From positions 1-20,699 of IMG/VR virus record IMGVR_UViG_3300036846_001584: DNA of 20,699 nucleotides; one strand, written 5' to 3'. The DNA comes from a virus. A program made the translations under genes and the position numbers. Positions 1 through 5,942 of this stretch are shown here, one piece after another; the stretch's first letter is position 1, and each line of letters opens with the position of its first letter. Under the pieces are notes generated by a model that did no database searches, was not told where the DNA came from, and worked only from the letters and a program-made list of their open reading frames with translations.

Positions 1-2
1 GG

Positions 3-320
3 GACTGGGGTCCAGAGGGACTGGGCTCGTGCTCCTCCGACGCAAACACCGGCTGGGCAGCAAATTACGCCGGGAGCATTGGCTACTGCAGGCCCGAGCC
101 CGAACATCTTGGCGGAGGGTACTCCTGCACCGAGTACTCGCACACGTTTGGTGGTCAAACGTACACGGGAGCAATTCCGGCAACGTGTACCGTGCCTGGG
201 ACCTATGCCATCAGCTACATGCGGCGCGCAGAGCTTGTGTATTCCGGTAACGGAAACATGCCCAATGACTATTATGACCGGGTCAACGAAGTCTCAGCCG
301 AGTTCTACTGCCAGCAGTAG
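3..320 (+). CDS. C-terminal part of unknown Cys-rich protein (partial, start outside window)
   Basis: Frame 3 is open from the left edge to a TAG stop, giving 105 residues. I chose this frame over the ATG-started shadows in frames 1 and 2 because its composition is protein-like: Tyr, Gly and Asn rich, with six cysteines (residues about 9, 29, 42, 62 and onward to the last line) and a C-terminus ending in FYCQQ. Paired cysteines and many aromatic residues suggest a disulphide-bonded extracytoplasmic protein or a virion surface protein, but I recognise no family. It is followed within 40 bp by an intrinsic terminator, so it ends a plus-strand transcription unit that converges on the minus-strand gene at 403-1017. 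Reality of the frame is fairly secure; function is unknown. Confidence 0.65.
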   Translation, partial: DWGPEGLGSCSSDANTGWAANYAGSIGYCRPEPEHLGGGYSCTEYSHTFGGQTYTGAIPATCTVPGTYAISYMRRAELVYSGNGNMPNDYYDRVNEVSAEFYCQQ

Positions 321-357
321 GCTGACGCAGGACGCCTGACCGTTTCAGAAGCAACAG

Positions 358-385
358 TCCCCGCGCAAGCGGGGATATTTTCTTA
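358..385 (+). terminator. Intrinsic terminator after the Cys-rich gene
   Basis: TCCCCGC (358-364), loop GCAA, GCGGGGA (369-375) is a perfect 7-bp GC-rich stem with a GNRA loop, followed by the T-rich run TATTTTCTTA. The T tract is on the plus side, so it best serves the plus-strand gene ending at 320. It lies between two convergent genes. Confidence 0.8.
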
Positions 386-402
386 TAGCTCCCCCGCCAA
401 TT

Positions 403-1017
403 TCATATCGCCCCAAGGTCCTTCACGACGGCTTGGCTCTTCTGCAGGAAACCAACCAGCAGCCGTCCACCAGCCACCTGCCGCCCCATCCGCTCGTTGA
501 GGTAGCCGGCCTGCAACCGCGCGTGGGCCATCAGATCCACCTGCACCATGCTCGGAGTCGTGGCCCGCAGGGGCTCGCCAGGCGATGCCAGCTGCCCCAC
601 GATCGGCTGGACCACAGTTAAGCGCTGGCTGTCGCTCTTGGCATACGCCGTGGCCATCATCCGGCCGCTCTTGGGCGACCACCCCCCAAGCACCAACTCG
701 GTCCCGAGCTGCTCGCGCGGAAGACCCGCCTCGGCTACCGCCTTCTCGTAGTTCGGCCACAGCTGGTCAATGACGAGACCCAGCTCGTTGGAGAGTTGCT
801 CCATCGTGAAGTCCGCGCGGAAGCTGGCCTGCAGGGCCAACTCGTAGATGCGGAGGAAGAACTGGGCAGATCCGCGCGTCGCCAGCACCAGGTTGTGCTG
901 GGGGATCAGCAGCAGCTTAGCGCCGGCAGAATGGGCACCTGTGTGGGCATCTTCCGCCAGGGTATCGACCGCCACGACTAGGTGGTCAGGGCTAAGCAAA
1001 ACGTTGAGGATGCTCAT
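403..1017 (-). CDS. HslV/proteasome beta-like Ntn-hydrolase-fold protein
   Basis: This 204-residue protein starts MSILNV. If the initiator Met is removed, as expected before Ser, the N-terminus aligns without gaps to mature HslV/proteasome beta chains over about 52 residues. Ser1 sits at the Thr nucleophile position, Asp17 (in VAVDT) and Lys33 (in SAGAKLL) fall at the two conserved catalytic positions, and Gly48 (in TRGSAQ) matches the conserved Gly. A later segment, ELVLGGWSPKSGR (about residues 107-119), resembles the beta-strand and turn of proteasomal subunits. HslV is also about 175 aa and matures without a long propeptide. Seen: motif register. Known: proteasome-type Ntn hydrolases use the N-terminal residue as nucleophile. 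Inferred: peptidase or amidase activity with Ser instead of Thr. Stop is TGA at 403-405. No partner ATPase is visible nearby. It diverges from the small gene at 1081. Confidence 0.85.
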   Translation of the reverse strand: MSILNVLLSPDHLVVAVDTLAEDAHTGAHSAGAKLLLIPQHNLVLATRGSAQFFLRIYELALQASFRADFTMEQLSNELGLVIDQLWPNYEKAVAEAGLPREQLGTELVLGGWSPKSGRMMATAYAKSDSQRLTVVQPIVGQLASPGEPLRATTPSMVQVDLMAHARLQAGYLNERMGRQVAGGRLLVGFLQKSQAVVKDLGAI

Positions 1018-1080
1018 AGCGCGAATCCGTGGGCCCGCGCCGACTATCTCCGCTCCGCAACCACCTGTCTAGAGATGCCA

Positions 1081-1356
1081 ATGTCAGAAGGAATCGCCGA
1101 AATACTGCAGCGCCTGGAAGCCTGCGAGACCTCCTTGGAGGCGCATCGCGGCTACCTGAAGGCGTTCGAGTACGGACTTCGTGCAGCGGTAATCACCCAT
1201 TCCAAACCGGAAGAGCTTTGCCGAGTCTGGACGCAGTTGCTTCCCGGGATTGCAGAGAAGCACTCCGGGGATGGTGGCGCCATCTACACGGCGGCCCTGC
1301 AGCAGGCGCTCGCGCTGCTCACAGATCAGATCGGGGCGCCGAGCCGGGTGCCTTAG
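1081..1356 (+). CDS. Small hypothetical protein (91 aa)
   Basis: Starting MSEGIAEILQRLEACE, this frame has strongly coding-like codon use (GC-rich third positions, no rare-codon runs) through TAG at 1354-1356. An ATG two codons upstream (1075) is an equally possible start; the longer extension to 982 is unlikely because it would run into the divergent gene at 1017. The predicted protein is largely helical, with two Cys and a short basic tail, and has no motif I recognise. It is divergent from the Ntn-hydrolase-like gene and shares a 63-bp intergenic region with it. A perfect hairpin downstream at 1473-1494 separates it from the convergent DUF4325 gene. Function unknown. Confidence 0.7.
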   Translation: MSEGIAEILQRLEACETSLEAHRGYLKAFEYGLRAAVITHSKPEELCRVWTQLLPGIAEKHSGDGGAIYTAALQQALALLTDQIGAPSRVP

Positions 1357-1472
1357 TACCTCAGCCGGAAGACAACACGATTCCGCAACGGATGCAGGAG
1401 ACCTATCTGCCAAGGCAGAACAGCACCAAGCTCCGAATTAGGCCGATCCACAGAGTCAGAAGCGCTCTCGAT

Positions 1473-1494
1473 CACCGGCGATCCATCGCCGGTG
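1473..1494. terminator. Perfect 9-bp hairpin between convergent genes
   Basis: CACCGGCGA (1473-1481), loop TCCA, TCGCCGGTG (1486-1494). It lies between the plus gene ending at 1356 and the minus gene ending at 1508. Neither side has a proper T tract, so it is either a weak bidirectional terminator or an RNA-stabilising 3' hairpin. Confidence 0.45.
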
Positions 1495-1507
1495 TGCCAG
1501 TTCCGCT

Positions 1508-2581
1508 TTATTTCAGCAAAGGCAACTGACCGCCCTGCTCATCCCTAAGGACTTCAGCCCGCCGAATCATTTGCTGGACCTCGGGCGATGCGTTCATGTG
1601 CAGGATCTCCACCTCTGGGTGAGAGTTGGAGAACACCCGGAAAATCTCATCTGCGAATGCTTGGCCGATGCTCGAAACACCGGAAAAATCCAACACTACG
1701 CTTCGGAAACGATCCACGCGCTGCATCAGCCGCTTTGCTTGAGATCTTGATACCAAGTTCTCATCACCAACTTTTGTCAATCGAACAGGGACAATCGTCT
1801 TTGCAAAATTGTAGTCGTCTGGACCACTCGAGAACTCATCGAATACGTCCTTGATTAGCCGTGTACTGTCTCGCTTGATGTCCATGTACACAAATGTTCC
1901 ATCGCGCACTTCCGCTTCATCCAGTTCTTCAAGCTCATCAAGCACATCAAGCTCTTTCCCGTCCAAGTGATCAAAAAAAAGACCTCGGGAACGGATCTGG
2001 AAGCGATCAAAAACTCGAGACGTAAAGAAGATGCCCTCTCCAGAATGAAGTGAAGGCGCAGTCGTGAGCTTTCCTTTCGAAAGTTCTAACAATGCAAGCC
2101 GATCATCGGGAAGATTCAAGGCAGTAGATATCTTCCGGAAGATGCCCACTCCTTCATCTGCAATCGCAATCGAGAGTCGATCAGCGCTCAGGTTCATGTA
2201 GACGAACACAGTCTCGGAGTCGGAATGGTCCAGAGCGTTGTTGATGATCTCAGTAACCCCGTAGTTCGCGATATCTAAGATGTTGCGAGGTAGACCTTCC
2301 AGGAGCGGTGCGAGTTCAAAGGACCACACCCTATCTTCCGACAGCCCTTTCGTCTTAAAGCTGCGGATGAAGCGTCGGTTGGGCCCCAGCTCGTAGTGCG
2401 GCCGGGTAGTCCCATTTTTCAGAAGGTAGCCTTCCTCAACTAGTTGGCGGACCTGAGCAGAGATGTGGGCCCGGGAAAAACCAAGTTGGGCCGATACGAC
2501 TTTGACCAACTTCTCAGGGAACAAAGGAGCTGCCCTCAGAAGGGCCGTCTGGATTTCTTGGGAGCGGTTTGGTCTGGCCAT
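1508..2581 (-). CDS. wHTH + GHKL ATPase + DUF4325 (STAS-like) regulator
   Basis: The 357-residue protein has three visible parts. Residues 1-65 look like a winged helix (LVKVVSAQLGFSRAHISAQVRQLVEEGYL, here described in two overlapping pieces). Residues about 85-200 carry GHKL ATP-binding motifs: the N-box EIINNALDHS (111-120), the G1 box DEGVGIF (142-148) and the G2 box HSGEGIFF (179-186). Residues about 262-345 match the DUF4325 STAS-like region, including VVLDFSGVSSIGQAFADEIF. There is no H-box for phosphorylation, so it resembles an anti-sigma or anti-anti-sigma-type switch joined to a DNA-binding domain rather than a sensor kinase. Base composition is more AT-rich than that of the phage genes to the right, suggesting separate acquisition. 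ATG at 2579-2581 is the natural start. A cluster of repeat motifs upstream may be its operators. Domain assignment is secure; the signal and target are unknown. Confidence 0.88.
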   Translation of the reverse strand: MARPNRSQEIQTALLRAAPLFPEKLVKVVSAQLGFSRAHISAQVRQLVEEGYLLKNGTTRPHYELGPNRRFIRSFKTKGLSEDRVWSFELAPLLEGLPRNILDIANYGVTEIINNALDHSDSETVFVYMNLSADRLSIAIADEGVGIFRKISTALNLPDDRLALLELSKGKLTTAPSLHSGEGIFFTSRVFDRFQIRSRGLFFDHLDGKELDVLDELEELDEAEVRDGTFVYMDIKRDSTRLIKDVFDEFSSGPDDYNFAKTIVPVRLTKVGDENLVSRSQAKRLMQRVDRFRSVVLDFSGVSSIGQAFADEIFRVFSNSHPEVEILHMNASPEVQQMIRRAEVLRDEQGGQLPLLK

Positions 2582-2679
2582 CAGAGGATTGTATAGCTAA
2601 AAGCAAAAACTTGCTACTAAAGAAGCCTTCACTTGCTACTTATGCAAAGCCAATGCATCAACAGATCCATCACAAACAT

Positions 2680-2783
2680 GAACGCATCACCCTTTTTCTG
2701 TGTCTTACGCCGAACAGCGAGCAACATCTGCTTAGGCGATGCGAACGCATTGCGAACGCATCGGTCAAGCATGGCGAACGCAT
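2680..2783. repeat. Cluster of GCGAACGCAT repeats (candidate operators)
   Basis: GAACGCAT occurs at 2680-2687, 2743-2750, 2754-2761 and 2776-2783. Three of these are the longer GCGAACGCAT (2741-2750, 2752-2761, 2774-2783), and the first of those extends to ATGCGAACGCAT, a dyad with a 2-bp centre. Spacing between the two central copies is 11 bp, about one helical turn. The cluster is 100-200 bp upstream of the wHTH-GHKL-DUF4325 gene, so autoregulatory binding sites are a reasonable inference. Confidence 0.55.
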
Positions 2784-2855
2784 TGGATGCCAGTCGAGCA
2801 TGTGATCGAGGCGGTAGCTCGATCCATCGGTGGCCTTCCGCCTTCAGCGGCACGA

Positions 2856-2914
2856 GTGACGTCACCGTTACGTCACGGTCCGGAAGGGCTTGAGCCCCCC
2901 CAACCGTTCCGGCT
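2856..2914. promoter_or_regulatory. Stacked palindromes downstream of small HTH gene
   Basis: GTGACGTCAC (2856-2865) is a perfect 10-bp palindrome. It overlaps a second dyad, ACCGT-TACGTC-ACGGT (2864-2879). Immediately after, CCGGAA ... TTCCGG (about 2880-2912) encloses GGGCT-TG-AGCCC. This may be a protein-binding site, a structured 3' end for the HTH gene at 2927-3157, or both; there is no clear T tract for a classic terminator. Confidence 0.4.
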
Positions 2915-2926
2915 GCGCAACCTGAC

Positions 2927-3157
2927 TTAAGGCTTGCGACGCCGACGAGCTCGCTGACCGTATCGGTTAGTCTCTCGCCACTTCAGAACCTCCCCGGCGA
3001 CCCATGTGGCCGGGCGCATGGTCAGGCGGATCGGGAAGTCTGGGCGGCATGCCACTGTTTCAAGAACAGCGCGCGGGGACAGTCCCAAAAGAACTCCAAC
3101 GTCGGCAGCTCCAATTGCACGCAGCTCCCAAGGAACGCAGCTACCTTCATCGGACAT
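2927..3157 (-). CDS. AlpA/excisionase-like HTH protein (76 aa)
   Basis: The core IGAADVGVLLGLSPRAVLE is a MerR/AlpA-type helix-turn-helix. It is followed by DFPIRLTMRPATWVAGEVL and a W-x-x-x-NR end, the usual layout of Phage_AlpA proteins, where the wing contacts DNA and the W/G/E segment follows. The C-terminus is very basic (RARRRRKP). A strong ribosome-binding site, AGGAGGT, precedes ATG at 3155-3157. AlpA-type proteins act as excision factors or activators in prophages and satellites; this is inferred here from family resemblance. It lies 22 bp downstream of the secreted-protein gene (3180-3833) and may be cotranscribed with it. Confidence 0.78.
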   Translation of the reverse strand: MSDEGSCVPWELRAIGAADVGVLLGLSPRAVLETVACRPDFPIRLTMRPATWVAGEVLKWRETNRYGQRARRRRKP

Positions 3158-3179
3158 GGTGACCTCCTATTTCGTCTTA

Positions 3180-3833
3180 CTACGGCCTGCGGCAGTAGCT
3201 TTGTGCCTTGCTGGCACTGACTTGGTATCGAATTGATGACTGCATGGCGTCGTCGGCCTCGACTGCGCAGGTCTGCATGGGGTCCATTCGCGAAGCACAA
3301 TTTGCCAACGTCTCCGCCGACCTAGCCATTTCATCAGCTGCTAGCAGGAACTCGTTGCAGAGGCTGCCAGACGAAGCCGTAAGATGGGTGGCGCTCTCTA
3401 CGCCGTAGCGGTCAGCGCTACTAGCGCCTTCCACGCTACTAGGAGCAGTAGTGGCAGGCGTATTGAACCGAGGCCAAGCATTGCCAGACTCAGCTAGGCG
3501 GTATCTTGCGGCGCCCGAGTGAACCGGGTGGCCCTGGTAAGCCGGTTGAGCGTAGGTTGAAGTCGGGACGCTGGGCGCGTATCCAGATCCATATCCGCCT
3601 GGGAACGCGGGCAACGCGTAGGGGTCCTTCTTGCCGGCTTGGCCGGTGTAGGGGTTGTAGTTCCCCCGGGTTGAGTAGTTGTCCACCGTCGACCGATTTG
3701 GAGCGCTTCTATAGTGGGGAGCGACGTAGGTCCCATCCTTCTTGACGTAGCCGCTGACCCGAACGCCCCGCGCGTCAGCCTGGATTGCCCACACCAACGA
3801 CAGCCCCACAAAGAGCATCAGAATTCCTTTCAT
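3180..3833 (-). CDS. Secreted protein with KKDGTYVAPHYRSAP motif (217 aa)
   Basis: I place the start at MKGILMLF (ATG 3831-3833): it gives a clean signal peptide (K2, hydrophobic 4-16, likely cleavage after ADA near residue 21) and has AGGGGAG upstream. The frame is open further upstream to 4106, but that extension has no coding character. After the signal, GYVKKDGTYVAPHYRSAP, then NYNPYTGQAGKKDPY, is a segment I know from many short exported proteins of proteobacteria. The middle is low-complexity, rich in Pro, Ser, Tyr and Ala. The C-terminal 75 residues contain four Cys (CNEF, NCAS, TCAV, SYCRRP) and may be a disulphide-stabilised helical domain. Role unknown; probably periplasmic or secreted cargo rather than virion. 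Confidence 0.75.
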   Translation of the reverse strand: MKGILMLFVGLSLVWAIQADARGVRVSGYVKKDGTYVAPHYRSAPNRSTVDNYSTRGNYNPYTGQAGKKDPYALPAFPGGYGSGYAPSVPTSTYAQPAYQGHPVHSGAARYRLAESGNAWPRFNTPATTAPSSVEGASSADRYGVESATHLTASSGSLCNEFLLAADEMARSAETLANCASRMDPMQTCAVEADDAMQSSIRYQVSASKAQSYCRRP

Positions 3834-4106
3834 CGTGCCCACTCCCCTGCCTCTGGGGTAGCCCCAAGAGGGCGTCCTGCAGCCGGCATGGCTGCCTGGG
3901 CGGATGCTACCCCTCATTGGCTGCGGAGCCAATTCGTAGGCTGTGCAGTCGAATAGAGTAGACCCGGCGGCTATCGGGGGAATGATCACAGCCTTGAGAA
4001 ATCGGCCTTGTTGGCCCCCCCAGACGGCCAAATCAGGCTGCGCCAGCACTACATCAATTGAATTGCGATTAGCAGTTGAGGCAAATGTCAGCGGGCTGCA
4101 ATGCAC
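3834..4106. other. 273-bp spacer with a perfect hairpin
   Basis: No gene is seen. ATTGGCT (3916-3922), loop GCGG, AGCCAAT (3927-3933) forms a perfect 7-bp stem, possibly the 3' end of the transcript from 4107-5323, though no T tract follows on the minus strand. The promoter of the secreted-protein gene probably lies here, but I see no convincing -35/-10 pair. Confidence 0.45.
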
Positions 4107-4541
4107 TCAGCGGGCTCTAGAAACCTTCCATAGATCACTATCACTGAGGTTCAATGCACGCGAAGCAATCATCGCATTGGAAACCAAAGCATTGGAACTA
4201 GTGAGCTCGGCGGCCACCTCTTCTCTCGCGGTCGCAGCGGAGCCGTCTCCCTTCGATGCTTGGTACAACGCATCATTGAAGATGATTTCAAAGAGTCGGT
4301 GAGTCTTTTTGCCTATTTTTACGTTCACGAACTCCCCGATCCGCTTACTCGTCAACTCTTCCTCAGTGATGTACTTGAACTGCATGACAAGCACTCCTGC
4401 TTCCTTGTCAAGCTTCGTTCTCACATGGGTCGGAACATCGTACGGAGAGGCTGTATGTCTCGCCCACGCTGCGGTGGAAGGCGCTTGTGAAGGCGCAATG
4501 CTCTCAAAGTCTAGAACCATCCAGTCCCCGAAAGATGACAT
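4107..4541 (-). CDS. Unknown 144-aa partner of the TM-GAF protein
   Basis: This starts MSSFGDWMVLDFES with ATG at 4539-4541, only 2 bp after the TAG stop of the TM-GAF gene, so the two are very probably translationally coupled. A beta-rich segment runs through residues about 37-90 (VRTKLDKEAGVLVMQFKY, then IGEFVNVKIGKKTHRLFEI). The C-terminal 50 residues are Ala/Ser-rich and helical. There is no signal peptide or membrane segment, so it is probably cytoplasmic. I do not recognise the family. Tight coupling to a membrane-anchored GAF sensor suggests that the pair works together, perhaps with this protein as the effector or regulated partner. That is inference from context only. Confidence 0.75.
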   Translation of the reverse strand: MSSFGDWMVLDFESIAPSQAPSTAAWARHTASPYDVPTHVRTKLDKEAGVLVMQFKYITEEELTSKRIGEFVNVKIGKKTHRLFEIIFNDALYQASKGDGSAATAREEVAAELTSSNALVSNAMIASRALNLSDSDLWKVSRAR

Positions 4542-4543
4542 AT

Positions 4544-5323
4544 CTATAGACCCTTAAGTTGAGCGGACAATGCCTTAGCCACTGCCGAGAACTGCTCTCG
4601 CGCCTTCCGCTCGTTAAATTTCGGATGGACACAGTCAATCACAAGGACACCCCACTTCTTATTGCCAACGTGGACCGGTATTCCCATCAGAGACTGCGCA
4701 GTCGGCTTTTTTTTGAGCTTTGCGAGCATTGCCCTAGGATAGAACGTCTTGGTTGCGTACTCGTTTAGAGTTTCTTCCGTGCACCTGGTCACAATGTCCG
4801 GAAGTCCTCCAACGTAGATATTCTCGTTTGCCGACCAAACACGACCAGCCACGCCCTCACTTTGTTCTCCATTGTCGAAGACCTTAAATATGGAGCTAGT
4901 CTTGCGAGTATCCGATCCAGAGCGCTCAAGCGGAACGAGAAATCCGTTAGAAAAAAGTAAAATCCACGGAAACCGCCAAATGCAAAATCGTCTGTATTTA
5001 AAAAGCGTCACTCGCCGATGCTGAGGCAGCTCGAAATTCACCTTAAAAAACGTCCTCTCGCACACCTGATCGAGAAGATCATGCACGTGCTCCAATCGTC
5101 CGCTATCGAACCGGCGTCGCATGAAGGCCACCGCAGGGGCGATAAGTAGTAGGGCTGGTATAACCCAACCCGACTGAAATTGGCGTAAAGGCGCCTGAAG
5201 GGGCTCAAAAAGATCCTCCGCCTTCACCTTCGAGACAGCACCTGCGAATAGGCTTCCGATGCCTAGTCCTCTTTCCATCCAACGAAGAACGGGACCTAAG
5301 AAGATCCCTCGACCAATCCACAC
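4544..5323 (-). CDS. Membrane-anchored GAF-domain protein (259 aa, GTG start)
   Basis: The start is GTG at 5321-5323, preceded by AAGGGG at good spacing. The N-terminus is hydrophobic (residues 5-30) and a clear transmembrane helix lies at about 53-68 (VIPALLLIAPAVAFM), followed by RRR as a cytoplasmic anchor. Residues about 78-257 are a GAF domain: an HDLLDQVCERTF helix, strand RVTLFKYR, EGVAGRVWSANENIYVGGLPD, then SLMGIPVHVGNKKWGVLVID and a final helix, QFSAVAKALSAQL. GAF domains bind small ligands or cyclic nucleotides. No output domain (kinase, GGDEF or nuclease) is fused, so output must come from oligomerisation or from the coupled 144-aa protein. The gene is visibly AT-richer than the phage genes. 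The domain call is secure; ligand and role are unknown. Confidence 0.85.
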   Translation of the reverse strand: MWIGRGIFLGPVLRWMERGLGIGSLFAGAVSKVKAEDLFEPLQAPLRQFQSGWVIPALLLIAPAVAFMRRRFDSGRLEHVHDLLDQVCERTFFKVNFELPQHRRVTLFKYRRFCIWRFPWILLFSNGFLVPLERSGSDTRKTSSIFKVFDNGEQSEGVAGRVWSANENIYVGGLPDIVTRCTEETLNEYATKTFYPRAMLAKLKKKPTAQSLMGIPVHVGNKKWGVLVIDCVHPKFNERKAREQFSAVAKALSAQLKGL

Positions 5324-5519
5324 TACACTGCCCCTTCGCAGCCATTCAGGTTAAGTATAGGTAACGCCGAAGGATAGCGCTGTAGGAATTTCCCTACACA
5401 TCAGCCCATCCATCAATCTAGGGACTACCGCGACTGATGCGTCCCAGTCACATCGATAGTGTTGACTAGCGGATCCCTTAATCGCACAGCCGGGACGACA
5501 AATTTGGGCCTGACAAAAC
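5324..5519. promoter_or_regulatory. Spacer with possible promoter for the GAF pair
   Basis: Upstream of the GTG start on the minus strand, TATACTTAA (near 5350-5358) is a good -10-like element about 30 bp before the start; no matching -35 is obvious. A 65-codon minus frame (5351-5548) crosses the spacer but I do not support it as a gene. Confidence 0.35.
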
Positions 5520-5771
5520 TCAGTTGATGGGGTCAGTTTGGTAGGCATATTGACTGTCCACCATGACCATCGCGGAGGGCCCTACGAAGGCCACGACAAG
5601 GCCGCAGGTGCAAGCCTCACCGACCTCTCCCGGGCACCCGTCCTCATGTAGGAGGTAGTGCCAGTCGATCTTGCCGATCAGGTCCTTGGCCAGGCCGGCG
5701 CGCGTGATCAGGTCTACGTAGTCCACCTCCCCCTCTGCCGAAAGGACTTGGGGAGCATCACAAAGCAACAT
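5520..5771 (-). CDS. Small acidic Cys-containing protein (83 aa)
   Basis: ATG at 5769-5771 is preceded by a very strong ribosome-binding region (AAGGAGGAGGAG), which fixes the start. The protein is acidic in its first half (AEGEVDYVDLI). It carries a CPGEVGEACTCG segment (about residues 46-57) with three closely spaced Cys that could bind a metal, followed by a hydrophobic beta-like stretch, LVVAFVGPSAMVMVD. Stop is TGA at 5520-5522. No family is recognised. It stands alone between the GAF pair and the membrane protein at 5943, on the same strand. The ribosome-binding site is the main support for a real gene. Confidence 0.7.
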   Translation of the reverse strand: MLLCDAPQVLSAEGEVDYVDLITRAGLAKDLIGKIDWHYLLHEDGCPGEVGEACTCGLVVAFVGPSAMVMVDSQYAYQTDPIN

Positions 5772-5942
5772 GGGAACTCCTCCTCCTTAGGGACACCAGA
5801 AACTGGGCATTGGCGCGACTTGGACTGCGCCACTCGCCCCGTGCGAGCGATGGCGGCGGATACCCCCAAATACCGAACCGGCCTCGCGCGCGTTCGCGTA
5901 CCGGTCTCGAAACTCAGGGGGGCTGTGCTCGCGCACGTGCTG

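Larger units (their letters stand above)
2582..2926. other. 345-bp spacer with operator-like repeats and palindromes
   Basis: The spacer between the DUF4325 gene and the small HTH gene has no convincing gene. It is AT-rich near 2590-2700. It holds the GAACGCAT repeats (2680-2783) and a stack of palindromes (2856-2914), both listed separately. A 78-codon GTG-started minus frame (2629-2865) crosses it but is largely made of the repeats. Confidence 0.6.

Noticed and set aside
79-339. ATG-started frame at the left edge
   Set aside because: A shadow of the frame 3 gene, whose translation is far more protein-like and which stays open from the edge to 320.
2629-2865. 78-codon GTG-started minus frame in the regulatory spacer
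   Set aside because: Its sequence is mostly read-through of the GAACGCAT repeats, it starts on a palindrome, and no ribosome-binding site precedes it. A real gene is not excluded.
3834-4106. N-terminal extension of the secreted protein
   Set aside because: It would bury the signal peptide behind about 90 non-coding-like residues; the ATG at 3833 has its own ribosome-binding site.
5351-5548. 65-codon Cys-containing minus frame
   Set aside because: Overlaps the end of the 83-aa gene and has only a weak GGTGGA site; codon use does not look coding.
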